Source: Gammaproteobacteria bacterium
GTDB lineage: Bacteria; Pseudomonadota; Gammaproteobacteria; Arenicellales; Poriferihabitantaceae
NCBI GenBank assembly: GCA_009842505.1
Contig: VYFG01000124.1
Coordinates: forward strand, 1-64,000
Direction of reading: 5' to 3'
DNA: 64,000 nucleotides
Under the pieces are notes generated by a model. That model had not been told where the DNA came from. It saw only the letters and a list, made by a program, of their open reading frames with translations, and did not search any database. Shown here piece after piece: positions 1 to 9,098 of this stretch. Numbering within the stretch: position 1 is the stretch's first letter; each line of letters begins with the position of its first letter. Position numbers and translations under genes: made by a program.

Positions 1-343
1 TATTTTTGTAATTCAGTAGTTTATACTAATTTATCCTATTTCCACCCGTTCCATGAGCATTAGGTTCAGCCCTGAATAGCGAATGACGTAAAGGGTCCAT
101 GCCGCACCAGCAAGTATGCATGGTCGTCATTCCGAGCTGGGTCGTGGCCCTTGGCGTCTACCCCGACCCCGGTGTTGCCATAAGCATGACATCCTGATTC
201 CTTACAATCCCATTGGTATACAAGGTTTTCAGCATTCCTTGAGATTGAAGTTCCGGTTTAATTTGGGCTAACGCTCCACCCTTGCCCGAAATTCCTTCAA
301 TGCGTGATGCCGCAAAGGGCGGGAATCACGGTCCGTCCGTTCC
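1..343. other. Leading non-coding stretch
   Basis: I see no convincing gene here. The first 50 bases are AT-rich, as an intergenic or promoter segment would be, and the rest returns to the G+C of the window. Short reading frames on both strands lack a ribosome binding site and family-like composition. The first supported gene starts at 344. Confidence 0.5.
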
Positions 344-1273
344 ATGACCCGCCACACCGACCGTTCACGAAAAGCGGCCGGAACGGCCGGTACTGTTGTG
401 GTGTTGCTCGTGATCAGCGTCCTGATCGCCGCACCATTGGCTCGGGCGGACACGAATTCCTTCTTCACCAGATATTCCTCGTTACGGATCGTCGACCGTG
501 ACGACGATCTCCAGGAACTGGTTTCGGACGGTTGGGAAGATAACTGGCATCCCGGCTGGTCAGTGCCAGGTACCGGGAACTGGCGTCTGGCTGTCGAGAC
601 GGCCATCCCATGGCGACCCGACACGGATGTTGTCGTACTCCTGCGACTGGAGATCAGCAACGCCTGCACGGGATGGTATCAGTTCGTCGTCGTGCCCGAG
701 ATGGGATTTCCGTGGGCTACAGAAGCATCTGAAACCTGTACCCTGGGGACTCTTGCCATGCGTGTCTCGCACGACGGAATCGAGATTGACACAATAGCAG
801 TGAGCCGTCCGGATCTCTCGCATATCACCTTTCGGTTCGACGGTGAGGGAACGGAGGAGATCGAGGTTGCCCGCGATGATTCCGGGGCGGAGATTGCAGG
901 GGTTGGTTCCGATGTCACCAGGTGGATCGGCACCCACCCAGCAGAAATTCTGGACGAATCCTCGGAACGGCGTCGCTTTGGTTCGATCATGCCCCCTAAA
1001 GATCTGTATGAACTGGTTCGTAACACGTATGTCGCCGTCCCCGGTGACACCCGGGCGGTGGACGGTATTCTGGTTGCCTGGGGCTGCAGGCCCCACAATT
1101 GCCCCTATGAACAGGGAGGCATCGCGCTCGAGGTGGCAACGGGGCGGCCTTACGCCGTTACCTGTTCCGAAGAACACGGTGTCAGGGCCTTCGGCGGCAA
1201 GCCCTCGGAAATTCCCGAACCGCTCCGAGCGATCGGTGCCCGGAAATGTAGTTTCTGGAGGGACACGAATTGA
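344..1273 (+). CDS. Secreted protein with C-terminal Ivy-like CRPHNC motif
   Basis: 309 residues. The N-terminus (residues 1-36) looks like a Sec signal peptide: basic start, hydrophobic stretch around residues 16-31, then an ALARA-type cleavage region, so the product is probably periplasmic or secreted. I recognise no domain over the first 200 residues. Near the C-terminus, Cys248-Arg-Pro-His-Asn-Cys253 resembles the CKPHDC loop of Ivy-type lysozyme inhibitors, which plugs the lysozyme active site, and it sits in a similar strand-loop setting (GILVAW before it, GGIALEV after it). The Ivy link is inference from one motif. The gene stands alone, with over 300 non-coding bases upstream and a possible small minus-strand gene downstream. 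ATG at 344 is the natural start because the signal peptide begins there. Confidence 0.7.
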   Translation: MTRHTDRSRKAAGTAGTVVVLLVISVLIAAPLARADTNSFFTRYSSLRIVDRDDDLQELVSDGWEDNWHPGWSVPGTGNWRLAVETAIPWRPDTDVVVLLRLEISNACTGWYQFVVVPEMGFPWATEASETCTLGTLAMRVSHDGIEIDTIAVSRPDLSHITFRFDGEGTEEIEVARDDSGAEIAGVGSDVTRWIGTHPAEILDESSERRRFGSIMPPKDLYELVRNTYVAVPGDTRAVDGILVAWGCRPHNCPYEQGGIALEVATGRPYAVTCSEEHGVRAFGGKPSEIPEPLRAIGARKCSFWRDTN

Positions 1274-1297
1274 GAATTCGACGAATCGTCCCGGCAG

Positions 1298-1483
1298 TCA
1301 GCAAACGTTCCAAACTCCATAATTGACGCGCTCGGGATCGACCAGCGCCGAAGCGATTTCCCGCACGAGCGCAGCGTCTTTCTTTCGGACCTGGACCTCG
1401 ACACGCACAAAGCCCTGCCACCAACGGCGCTTTCGCCACTGAGTGACAGGAAACGGATCGGGGTAGATCATGGGTTCCTCCAT
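1298..1483 (-). CDS. Small hypothetical, possible truncated antitoxin-like protein
   Basis: 61 residues. The segment VRVEVQVRKKDAALVREIA followed by LVDPER resembles short DNA-binding or antitoxin-type proteins found beside RelE/ParE-like toxins. Those are usually somewhat longer after this point, whereas this one ends soon after with a short unrelated tail, so it may be a truncated copy. No toxin partner is recognisable in the flanking sequence. The gene lies on the opposite strand from its neighbours in a loosely packed region. The family call is weak; that it is a real gene is only moderately supported. Confidence 0.35.
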   Translation of the reverse strand: MEEPMIYPDPFPVTQWRKRRWWQGFVRVEVQVRKKDAALVREIASALVDPERVNYGVWNVC

Positions 1484-1759
1484 TTCCGGAAAATTAACCG
1501 GAATTGGAAGGGCGCAGCAACGGAGTCCTGGGTCATCTCGGATCGTCCACGGCCCGATATGCTCACCTGGACATTAAGGCCTTCCCAAAGGCTGTACAAA
1601 CAAATTGTACCAATCCGTGTCAGGAAGCCGCGGCGCCACGCCAAGCGACACTTCCGCCGTATCCTCGGCAAGGTTTTGCGACACTTCGAGGTCATATTTC
1701 CGTCAGCCATCGAAATTCGATGGATCAACCCAATCATGAACCAAATCGAAAGAGAACCG

Positions 1760-2257
1760 ATGAACACGAAACTGAAAATGAAGTCACTGTCCGCCATCGC
1801 CATTGCCGCCGCACTCGGCGGAGCGGTGCTCGCAGGCGCAAGCTATGCCGGCCACCGCGACGGTGGCCACGGCAAGGGTTTTCCCGGCAAGGGACCGCTC
1901 GCGGTCTCGGCGATGGAGATGTACGACGCCATCGACACCGATGCCGACGGCAAGCTTACCCAGACCGAAATCGACAAGTTCCGCAACGACCGCCATGCCG
2001 ACCATGACGCCAACAGCGACGGCAACCTGAGCATCGAGGAATTCGCCGGTCTCTGGCACGAGACGACGCGCCCGCTCACCGTGCGCGCCTTCCAGATGCT
2101 CGATACCGACGGCGACGCGGTGGTTACCCGCGCTGAGTACGACCGCCCGCTTTCCGGCATCGTCGAACGCCTCGACCGCGACCGCGACGGCGGCCTGTCG
2201 ATGCGGGACCGCCGGTATGACGGCGATGATGACGGAAGGCGATGGGACGACGACTAG
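1760..2257 (+). CDS. Secreted calcium-binding EF-hand protein
   Basis: 165 residues from ATG 1760, chosen because an AGAGAA ribosome binding site precedes it and a signal peptide (residues 1-30, hydrophobic core around 9-27) begins there; an upstream in-frame ATG at 1559 would bury that peptide. The mature part holds four EF-hand calcium loops: Asp59-Asp61-Asp63, Asp83-Asn85-Asp87, Asp115-Asp117-Asp119 and Asp139-Asp141-Asp143, each about 12 residues long. The C-terminus is very Asp/Arg rich. It is probably a periplasmic calcium-binding or calcium-responsive protein; the partner is unknown. A cytochrome b561 gene follows on the same strand about 150 bases later, and a functional link between them is only inference. 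Confidence 0.85.
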   Translation: MNTKLKMKSLSAIAIAAALGGAVLAGASYAGHRDGGHGKGFPGKGPLAVSAMEMYDAIDTDADGKLTQTEIDKFRNDRHADHDANSDGNLSIEEFAGLWHETTRPLTVRAFQMLDTDGDAVVTRAEYDRPLSGIVERLDRDRDGGLSMRDRRYDGDDDGRRWDDD

Positions 2258-2404
2258 GACGTTTCCGCCTACTCGGGCGCCGTCCGGCGGGGAGCGATTT
2301 ACCCTTGGACGGCGCGCGGAGAACCGGATTCGATCCCGAACATCCGTAACCCACGACCATACACCGCATCTGCAAGGATAATTACCCCGCTCCATCCAGA
2401 AGAA

Positions 2405-2956
2405 ATGCCGATATTCCATGAGAAATACCACCTCGCAGCACGTCTGATTCACTGGATCATGGCGGCGGGCTTCGCCTTCATGTGGGGGTGCGGCTACATC
2501 ATGACGACCCTCGTCGAGGATGACTCTCCGCTGGAGGAGTTCCTGTTCGACCTGCACATCTCGGTCGGGGTGACGCTGCTTGCCCTGCTCGTCCTGCGCA
2601 TTGCCGTCCGCCTGGTTATCACGCCGCCGGCGCTGCCCGCATCGATCCGGGGAATGGAACGCACCGCCGCGCATCTCGGACACGCCGCGCTCTATGCGCT
2701 TCCCGCGCTGGTGATCGCAGCCGGTTGGGCGGAGACGAATTTCGGCGGCCATGCCGTGCAGTGGTTCGGCGTAGACATGCCCAGGGTCTTCCCCGAAACG
2801 GGAGAGGATCTTCAGGACCTGTCCGAGGACATGCACATGTGGCTCGCCTACACCATGCTGGCGGCCGCCGTCGGCCATGTTGCGGCAGCCTTCAAGCATC
2901 GCTGGGTCGACGGGCACGATGTCATCCGGCGCATGGCCATCGGCGGCGGGTCGTAG
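2405..2956 (+). CDS. Cytochrome b561 family membrane protein
   Basis: 183 residues, the normal size for bacterial cytochrome b561 (YodB/CybB type). Four membrane segments can be read, at about residues 11-31, 50-69, 93-112 and 145-165. Candidate haem ligands are His9/His16 in the first helix, His51 in DLHISVGVT, and His residues in the last helix and after it (VGHV, FKHRW). The family carries electrons from quinol to periplasmic acceptors across the inner membrane. It follows the EF-hand gene on the same strand. The family call is firm; the physiological electron acceptor is unknown. Confidence 0.85.
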   Translation: MPIFHEKYHLAARLIHWIMAAGFAFMWGCGYIMTTLVEDDSPLEEFLFDLHISVGVTLLALLVLRIAVRLVITPPALPASIRGMERTAAHLGHAALYALPALVIAAGWAETNFGGHAVQWFGVDMPRVFPETGEDLQDLSEDMHMWLAYTMLAAAVGHVAAAFKHRWVDGHDVIRRMAIGGGS

Positions 2957-3211
2957 GTCCGTGGTCCGGGCCCCAGCGACACGGAATGCCTGCGACGCGT
3001 TCGGAACCGCCCCGAACGGGGACGGAAAACTGTTGCCTCACTGTCCTGGAAGAACACTTTGCGACACCATGGCATCACCAATTTTCAAACAACTCGGCAT
3101 ACTATTTCGCCGAGAGGCCAGTTCAGGCGCCACAACGAACAGGCAATCATCGACCTTGGGTGACATGCTGGCAGACACCGGTTCTATGGAGAACGGGAGG
3201 GGACGTACATC

Positions 3212-4489
3212 GTGAACACCAGATCGAGAGCCGTAGCGGCGGGCGTACTGCTTGCGCTCGGACTGCTTGTCATCGGTCAGTCGTCTGCTGCCGAGGTTTC
3301 GTCGCACAGTCCGAGTGCAACCGACGCGCGGTTTCAGCCCTCCGGGGAGGGTTTGCCGTTCGATCCCGGCCGCTATCGGGATTTCGACGACTACGTGCTG
3401 CAAACACGCGAACGGCTCCAACGCCACAAGGTGTACATGGACCCACACCGCACGGGCATGGAATTTGCCGCAGCGAAACCCTTCGAGCGGACGCCCGCCG
3501 CTGGTTGTCCGCCGTCGGCTCGCAATCGCTGGAGTCGGGGCGTTCTCCTGTTGCACGGTTTATCCGACATGCCCCTGGCCATGCAGGATCTGGCAAATGC
3601 GTTCGCTGCACGCTGCTTTGTTGTCCGGACGATACTGCTACCGGGACACGGCACGCGGGCAGGAGACCTGCTCGATGTGACGCATGGGGACTGGCTGGCC
3701 GCAACGCGGTTCGGGCTGGAGACGCTGAAAGGAGATGTCGACGAGGTCTTCGTCGGCGGCTTCTCCCTGGGCGGGCTGCTCGCCATGCACGCGGTGCTTG
3801 AAGATGCCACGGTAAGTGGCGCCTTCTTGTTTTCACCCGCTCTTGCGCTTGAGAGCGCCTGGTTGATTCGCCAGTCTCTCTGGCTGCGCCATGTCCTCGA
3901 TTGGCTGGACCGGGACGAACCCGATGACTATGCGCGCTATGAGGCGATGCCGGTGAACGCTATGGCGGAGACATTCCTGCTAGTCCGGAAGTTCACGCAG
4001 CTATTGGAACAGCGCCGCGTCCATATACCCGTATTCATGTCGATGAGCGCAGACGACTCCGTCATTGATGTGGCCGTCAACCGTGACTACTTCGAAGATC
4101 GTTTCTCCCATCCGGGAAGCCGGCTGGTGGTTTACCGCCGCGACCCGCGCGAAGGTACTGATCCGAACGACGCACGGATCAGCTACCGCAACAGCTTCTT
4201 GCCCGGGCAACGCATCGCCGGCTTCTCCCATCTGTCAGTCCACATCGCGCCTGCTAATGCGCACTATGGCACACACGGCGACTATCGAAACTGCGGTCAG
4301 GCGTCCGGCGAGCGCGCCGAGGTGGTGGAGCGCTGTCTCGACGACGCGCATCCCTGGCGTGGAGAGATGTTCGGCGACAACCGGGCGGGGATCCCGGATG
4401 GAACACCTGTGGCCCGATTGACCTACAACCCGCATTTCGACGAACTGCTTGAGCAGGTAGACGAATTCCTCACGGCGAATTCATTCTGA
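3212..4489 (+). CDS. Exported alpha/beta hydrolase (serine-hydrolase fold)
   Basis: 425 residues from GTG 3212, preceded by a strong GGGAGGGG ribosome binding site. Residues 1-27 form a signal peptide ending in SSA-A. The alpha/beta-hydrolase signature is clear: oxyanion strand VLLLHG (111-116), PGHGT (144-148), and the nucleophile elbow GFSLGG with Ser185. The region SMSADDSVID downstream supplies a plausible catalytic Asp, and a late His (LSVHIAP) could complete the triad. It resembles S33-type lysophospholipase or carboxylesterase-like proteins, but the substrate cannot be told. Unusually long for the fold, with about 85 residues before the core. It stands alone between non-coding stretches. 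Confidence 0.8.
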   Translation: MNTRSRAVAAGVLLALGLLVIGQSSAAEVSSHSPSATDARFQPSGEGLPFDPGRYRDFDDYVLQTRERLQRHKVYMDPHRTGMEFAAAKPFERTPAAGCPPSARNRWSRGVLLLHGLSDMPLAMQDLANAFAARCFVVRTILLPGHGTRAGDLLDVTHGDWLAATRFGLETLKGDVDEVFVGGFSLGGLLAMHAVLEDATVSGAFLFSPALALESAWLIRQSLWLRHVLDWLDRDEPDDYARYEAMPVNAMAETFLLVRKFTQLLEQRRVHIPVFMSMSADDSVIDVAVNRDYFEDRFSHPGSRLVVYRRDPREGTDPNDARISYRNSFLPGQRIAGFSHLSVHIAPANAHYGTHGDYRNCGQASGERAEVVERCLDDAHPWRGEMFGDNRAGIPDGTPVARLTYNPHFDELLEQVDEFLTANSF

Positions 4490-4870
4490 ACCGTGCATCC
4501 TGCCAAGGTCCGCGCTGCCGAACCCCAAGCCTCACAACACCCCACGATTGAATCCGGTAGTTCTTGAGGTTATCCCCGGACATGCTCGATGAACCAAACG
4601 GAATTCATCGCGAAGCCGTATTGGCCCAACTGATCGAGAAGATTGTTGTTGGGCCGTTTGCATTGACCCCTTCACCAGCCTGTCGGCGATGGAACAGGTG
4701 CGCTATGGAACATTCGCGACGGTGCTGTCCAGTAACCTCGAGAACATTACGACACAACTACGTTCACTTACTTGGTTGCTATCCGCCTTCGCTTTCGAAC
4801 TGCTTGCGAAAATCATATTAATTATTATATTTCAATATGTTAAAATGTATTTTCCTGTTTCGCCCGTGTC
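4490..4870. other. Non-coding gap upstream of rsmE
   Basis: About 380 bases without a supportable gene. Short frames at 4564-4821 and 4689-4874 have no family-like content. The last 60 bases become very AT-rich and hold the candidate promoter for rsmE-orn, listed separately. Confidence 0.5.
4804..4831 (+). promoter_or_regulatory. Candidate sigma-70 promoter for rsmE-orn
   Basis: TTGCGA at 4804-4809 and TATATT at 4826-4831, 16 bases apart, in an AT-rich island about 40 bases before rsmE. AT-rich sequence easily yields such matches, so this is moderate support only. Confidence 0.4.
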
Positions 4871-5626
4871 ATGACTGCCGTCGCCGACTCTCCTCTGTTC
4901 TTCCATGACCCCCTGGCGCCGGACATGCGGGAACTTACGCTGTCGGGCGACGAGGCGGTTCATGCGGGCCAGTCGAGAAGACTCGGCCCGGGCGACGGGA
5001 TCGCCCTGACCAACGGACGCGGCCTGCTGGGGATAGGGACTGTGGAGGAAGTGACCCGGCAACCGCCATCCATGCGGGTATCCATGGAACACTGCAGCCT
5101 TGTCCGTGCGCCGGCAACCGAGGTGGTTCTTGCCACCGCTCTGCCGAAGGGTGATCGGCTCAACACACTGCTGGACATGGCGACCCAGCTGGGAATGCAG
5201 GTATTCCAGCCGCTGGACTGCGTACGCAGCGTGGTGCGCCATCAGCAGAAAATGACCGACCGCTTTCGACGTGTCGTCATGAGCGCGGCGAAACAGTGCC
5301 GCCAGACCAGATTCCCCCGTATCGAGGAGCCGAGGTCCGTGCAGCAGCTCCTGGCGGGGAACGGTCACGATGCCGCCGTGATCTACGGCGAACCGTCAGG
5401 CGATTCGCTTTGTCTGGCCGCTCAGGGCATAATCCGCAAGCCCCCGAGAGTGGTGATCGTCGTCGGCCCCGAGGGCGGGTTCGATGATGGGGAGTTGGAG
5501 CTGCTTCGGAACTGCTCCGCCATGGCGGTGAACTGCGGTTCACTGATACTGCGCACTGAAACCGCCGCGCTGGCACTGCTCACCACTGCCGATCAGTGGC
5601 TGTCCACCCTGCCGGAGACTGCCTGA
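4871..5626 (+). CDS. rsmE: 16S rRNA (uracil-1498-N3)-methyltransferase RsmE
   Basis: 251 residues, normal for RsmE. The enzyme methylates N3 of U1498 in 16S rRNA using S-adenosylmethionine. The N-terminal PUA-like RNA-binding part covers roughly residues 8-75, followed by the SPOUT methyltransferase domain. Recognisable features are the [17 protein letters not shown] helix, the [12 protein letters not shown] segment, the knot loop [15 protein letters not shown] (about 195-209) and the C-terminal [13 protein letters not shown] that closes the SAM pocket. ATG 4871 gives the expected N-terminus. orn follows within a few bases to about 30, depending on its start, so the two are probably cotranscribed. 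Confidence 0.95.
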   Translation: MTAVADSPLFFHDPLAPDMRELTLSGDEAVHAGQSRRLGPGDGIALTNGRGLLGIGTVEEVTRQPPSMRVSMEHCSLVRAPATEVVLATALPKGDRLNTLLDMATQLGMQVFQPLDCVRSVVRHQQKMTDRFRRVVMSAAKQCRQTRFPRIEEPRSVQQLLAGNGHDAAVIYGEPSGDSLCLAAQGIIRKPPRVVIVVGPEGGFDDGELELLRNCSAMAVNCGSLILRTETAALALLTTADQWLSTLPETA

Positions 5627-5654
5627 TCCCTTGACAACGGCAACCTGTATACAA

Positions 5655-6212
5655 ATGCCTTCCCAGAACCTAGTATGGATCGATCTTGAGATGACCGGAC
5701 TGTCTCCGGAGACCGACGTCATCATCGAGATTGCCAGCATCGTCACGGATTCGCAACTCAACATCCTTGACGAGGGACCGGTCATCGCGGTGAGCCAGCC
5801 ACTGACCCGTCTGGCACAGATGAACGAGTGGAACACCCGTACACACACCGAAAGCGGCCTGGTCAACCGGGTCAAGGAATCCACCATCAGTACCGCCGAG
5901 GCCGAAAGCCAGACCCTGGAATTCATCCGCGGCCTCGTCCCGGGGAACCATTCACCCCTGTGCGGAAACTCGATCTGCCAGGACAGACGGTTCCTGGCCC
6001 GCCATATGCCCAGGCTGGAAGCCTATCTGCATTACCGTAACCTGGACGTCAGCAGCATCAAGGAACTGGTGAGCCGGTGGCGGCCAGAACTGCTCAACGG
6101 GTTCAGCAAGCGCAATACCCATCGCGCCATGGAAGACATCCGTGAATCCATCGAGGAATTGAAGTACTACCGCAGAACCTTTCTGCGCGCGCCATTGCCT
6201 GCCACCGGCTGA
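5655..6212 (+). CDS. orn: Oligoribonuclease Orn
   Basis: 185 residues from ATG 5655. A TTG at 5631 would add eight residues, but Orn proteins normally begin just before the [12 protein letters not shown] motif. Orn is the DEDDh 3'-5' exonuclease that clears 2-5-nt RNA and the pGpG left by c-di-GMP breakdown. Visible catalytic motifs: WIDLE (Asp/Glu of Exo I), the [16 protein letters not shown] region (Exo II) and a late [20 protein letters not shown] (His and Asp of Exo III). Directly downstream of rsmE on the same strand; no strong ribosome binding site is visible, consistent with translational coupling. Confidence 0.95.
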   Translation: MPSQNLVWIDLEMTGLSPETDVIIEIASIVTDSQLNILDEGPVIAVSQPLTRLAQMNEWNTRTHTESGLVNRVKESTISTAEAESQTLEFIRGLVPGNHSPLCGNSICQDRRFLARHMPRLEAYLHYRNLDVSSIKELVSRWRPELLNGFSKRNTHRAMEDIRESIEELKYYRRTFLRAPLPATG

Positions 6213-6301
6213 TCCCCGGTCAGGAGCCCTCGTGGCGACGGCTCCCGCCCTGATCAACTACCAACGAAGTACCGTCAGCAGGAATCCGGAGTGTCTCTTG
6301 C

Positions 6302-6331
6302 ATTGAACCGGCATACGGACGACGGTTCAAT
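6302..6331. terminator. Inverted repeat between convergent orn and AOR genes
   Basis: ATTGAACCG (6302-6310) and its perfect complement CGGTTCAAT (6323-6331) form a 9-bp stem with a 12-base loop, exactly where the plus-strand orn unit and the minus-strand oxidoreductase gene converge. No T-run follows on either strand, so it may be a weak bidirectional terminator or an mRNA-end hairpin. Confidence 0.45.
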
Positions 6332-6340
6332 CGTTCCCTG

Positions 6341-8317
6341 TCATCGAAAACCGAGGGCCCGGGCTATTTTCTGCAGCACGCCCTGAGGCGGTGGCGGATC
6401 CTGGGTCGCGGGCGTCTCGTGGGCGGTTGCCGGGGCATCGGCCGTCTCCCGGGATTCCTCCGCGGACGTGCCGGAATCGGGCTCGCCGCGGTCGAACCGG
6501 ATCCCCAGCTCACCGAGCTTGCCCGCTGTCGGCACCCCGCCGGAATCCCAGCCCCGGAGTTCGTAGTACTCGGGAATCAACACCCCGAGTTCCACCACAT
6601 TGCCGTTGCCGAAGCCTCCGGGTACCGGGTCCTTCAGCATCCGCGGCGGCAGCGTATCGTCCGCGGACGTCAGACCTGCGGAGAGGTTGAACAACCGCTC
6701 TAGGTTCCAGATGCGCTCCCCGGTACTGCGCAGCCTCTCTTCATCCCAGTCCCCTGGACAGATCGCACTGATCATCCGGGAAAAGTGCTCGTATCCCCAC
6801 ACCCCGGTGGTGAACAGGCAAAGCCCCGTGGAGTCCACCATGGCAACGAAATCCTGGGAAGTGCGCGCGGCCTCCGCCTTGCCGCCGGTTCCCGGGTCCG
6901 CCATGTCCTGCTCGAAGGTGTCATGCCTGAGATGACAGGCGCCTCGATTGCTGGTGGCGTAGCCAAGCCCCATACCCTGCATGGCGCGCCCGTCGTATCC
7001 CGCGAATTCCTGGCCCTTGGCAACCATGGCGAGTTCCGGATGGCCGTACTTTTCGCAAAGGAGCCTGGAACCCAGACCCAGTTCACGGCCGAAACCTTCC
7101 TGCTTGCCGGTCTTTTCGGACATTACCACCAGGGCCTCGGCACTGCCGAAGCTGAGGTCAATGCCGTCCGTCTGTTCCCTGGTGATGGCGCCGATCTCGT
7201 AAAGCTCCATGGCCGCCGCCAGTGTGACCCCGAATGAGATCGGGTCCATCCCGTGCTCGTTCATCATGAACCCGGCGAACGTCAGTGCATCGAGGTCGTC
7301 CACCCTAACCACGGGGCCAAAGGCGAAGGTGGTCTCGTATTCCAGGCCGCCGGACGTGCCCCAGTATTCCGGTCGGTCGCGGACGCTGAAGTGTTCGGGA
7401 TCGATGCGGGCAAGCCGGCCGCAACCAATGGTGCACCCGAAGCAGGCGGCATTCCGGACGAGGTTGCGATGGCCGTTCCGGTTTTTCACCGTCACCGCCT
7501 CATGATTGATCCTGGAAGCACCATCGAAAGATACCTTGCGGAAGTTCTCTGTCGGCAGTCCCCCGAATTCCTGCATGCTGTCCAGCATCGCGTGGGTGCC
7601 GTAGCGCATCAGTCCCCGGCGGGCACTACTGCGGTTCATCTCCTCGTTGACGGTGCGGACCACTTCCATGAAGGCCTTCGCGTTATCCTCCTGAACGCCC
7701 ACCGTGCCGCGTGCCGCGATTGCCTTGAGGTTCTTGCTGCCCATGACTGCCCCGACACCGGACCTTCCTGCAGCCCGGTGAAGATCGTTCACCACGCATG
7801 CGAAACGCACGCCCTGTTCGCCGGAGACGCCAATGGCAGCAACTTTGGTCAGGGGATCCTGCGTTTTCTTGTGTATCCACTCATCGGCCTGCCAGACCGA
7901 TTTTCCCCAGATCTCATCCGCCGGCAGTACCCGGACATCATCATCCCGGATGTCCAGGTAAACCGGTGCCGGCGAGCGGCCGGTGATGATCAGCAGGTCG
8001 TAGCCCGCATACTTGAGTTCGGCACCGAACTTGCCCCCGGAATTGGATGCCGCGATCGCGCCGGTCAAGGGGCCCTTGGTCACCACGGTATAGCGTCCGC
8101 TGGTGGAGGCCATGGTTCCGGTCAGGGGGCCGGTGGCGAAAATCAGGACGTTGTCCGGTCCCATGGGATCCGCCGCCGGGTCCATTTCCTCCCACAGATA
8201 ACGCGTGGCAAGACCCCGGCTGCCCAGATACTGTTCGGCCCATTCCATGTTCAGTGGTTCGATGGATGTGGTCCCGGCGCTGAGATCGACACGCAGAATG
8301 TTCTTTTGCCAACTCAT
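6341..8317 (-). CDS. Aldehyde:ferredoxin oxidoreductase (tungsten AOR family)
   Basis: 658 residues. AOR-family enzymes oxidise aldehydes to acids (or reduce acids) with a tungsten bis-pterin and a [4Fe-4S] cluster, using ferredoxin or a similar carrier. Cluster ligands are visible as Cys292-x2-Cys295-x3-Cys299 (ACFGCTIGCG) and Cys500 (DSTGLC), spaced much as in the Pyrococcus AOR. N-terminal domain 1 has ATGPLTGT, SGRYTVVTKGPLTGA and GGKFGAELKYAGYD. Strong ribosome binding site (AAGGAGAG) before the ATG. About 45 extra acidic, Pro/Thr-rich residues follow the catalytic part and end in a short basic amphipathic segment (GVLQKIARALGFR), which is unusual. It lies downstream of hrcA and DUF1285. 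No tungsten-transport or ferredoxin gene is adjacent; the substrate is unknown. Confidence 0.92.
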   Translation of the reverse strand: MSWQKNILRVDLSAGTTSIEPLNMEWAEQYLGSRGLATRYLWEEMDPAADPMGPDNVLIFATGPLTGTMASTSGRYTVVTKGPLTGAIAASNSGGKFGAELKYAGYDLLIITGRSPAPVYLDIRDDDVRVLPADEIWGKSVWQADEWIHKKTQDPLTKVAAIGVSGEQGVRFACVVNDLHRAAGRSGVGAVMGSKNLKAIAARGTVGVQEDNAKAFMEVVRTVNEEMNRSSARRGLMRYGTHAMLDSMQEFGGLPTENFRKVSFDGASRINHEAVTVKNRNGHRNLVRNAACFGCTIGCGRLARIDPEHFSVRDRPEYWGTSGGLEYETTFAFGPVVRVDDLDALTFAGFMMNEHGMDPISFGVTLAAAMELYEIGAITREQTDGIDLSFGSAEALVVMSEKTGKQEGFGRELGLGSRLLCEKYGHPELAMVAKGQEFAGYDGRAMQGMGLGYATSNRGACHLRHDTFEQDMADPGTGGKAEAARTSQDFVAMVDSTGLCLFTTGVWGYEHFSRMISAICPGDWDEERLRSTGERIWNLERLFNLSAGLTSADDTLPPRMLKDPVPGGFGNGNVVELGVLIPEYYELRGWDSGGVPTAGKLGELGIRFDRGEPDSGTSAEESRETADAPATAHETPATQDPPPPQGVLQKIARALGFR

Positions 8318-8521
8318 GGGTTCTCTCCTTTAGCGGTATATATAGATGATCTATTGTGGTTTTTCCGGCGGACCTGCCCAGTGCCGGCATCCGGTCCGGG
8401 CCGCCGCCCGGACGGCGTCAGTCCGGCGGATCTCCGCCCACGGGATAATGCGGGATTTTGCCCGGATTTTCCAGATGGGGATTTCACTGTAAGCGCGCGG
8501 AAGGAACCGCCCGGCCCCCGG

Positions 8522-9076
8522 CTACATCAGCGGAAAGAATACACCTCCGCTGCGCACACCGTACACTTCACTGCCGGGCAACTCCCGCTCGGCCATTTCC
8601 GCCAGGTGATAGTAGGCGGAACGCTTCAGGCGGGCCTTCAGGCCGTCCCGGATCAGGACCACGGGGTCCGGCTCGCCGGTCTTCGGGTCGATTCTCGGAT
8701 CCAGGGGATGGTCGCGGTCCAGGGGAATGGTCTCATCCATGTTCGTGCGAAACCAGATGCGGCGGCCGTCATGCCCGCCTTCCACGGACACCTCCACAAC
8801 CTGGAAAGGCGTATCCTCCACACGGATCCGGTAGCCAACCGTCGGGGTGATCAGAAAGAAGTCGCCGTCCCGGCGCGCCAGCACGGTGGAGAACAGCTTG
8901 ACCAGTTCATGGCGCCCGATGACGCCGCCCTCGTGAATCCAGCTGCCGTCGGCCCGGATCTCCAGGTCGAAATCAACCATCCTTTCCGGATGCCAGGTCT
9001 GCACCGGGGGACGGCGAAAGGGCCTGACCTCGTCGAACAGCCGGTCTAGTGTCCCACGGTCAATGCAGTCGGACAT
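8522..9076 (-). CDS. DUF1285 domain protein
   Basis: 184 residues covering a complete DUF1285 protein, a proteobacterial family without a proven function. Recognisable parts: the PPVQTWHPE segment near the start, DFDLEIRADGSWIHEGGVIGR, LVKLFSTVLARRDGDFFLITPTVGYRIRVEDTPF, and RDGLKARLKRSAYYHLAEMA near the end. No signal peptide or membrane segment, so cytosolic. It begins only 22 bases after the hrcA stop on the same strand, suggesting cotranscription; the AOR gene follows after about 200 bases and may have its own promoter. Confidence 0.85.
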   Translation of the reverse strand: MSDCIDRGTLDRLFDEVRPFRRPPVQTWHPERMVDFDLEIRADGSWIHEGGVIGRHELVKLFSTVLARRDGDFFLITPTVGYRIRVEDTPFQVVEVSVEGGHDGRRIWFRTNMDETIPLDRDHPLDPRIDPKTGEPDPVVLIRDGLKARLKRSAYYHLAEMAERELPGSEVYGVRSGGVFFPLM

Positions 9077-9098
9077 GCAGCGCTCGCTACAGACCGGC

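Noticed and set aside
4564-4874. Two short frames upstream of rsmE
   Set aside because: No ribosome binding site or family-like sequence; the region reads as promoter and spacer.
5631-5654. TTG start for orn
   Set aside because: It would add eight residues not typical of Orn; ATG 5655 gives the standard start.
7253-9049. 598-codon plus-strand open frame
   Set aside because: It lies opposite the AOR and DUF1285 genes and has no family-like motifs; a shadow frame caused by high G+C.
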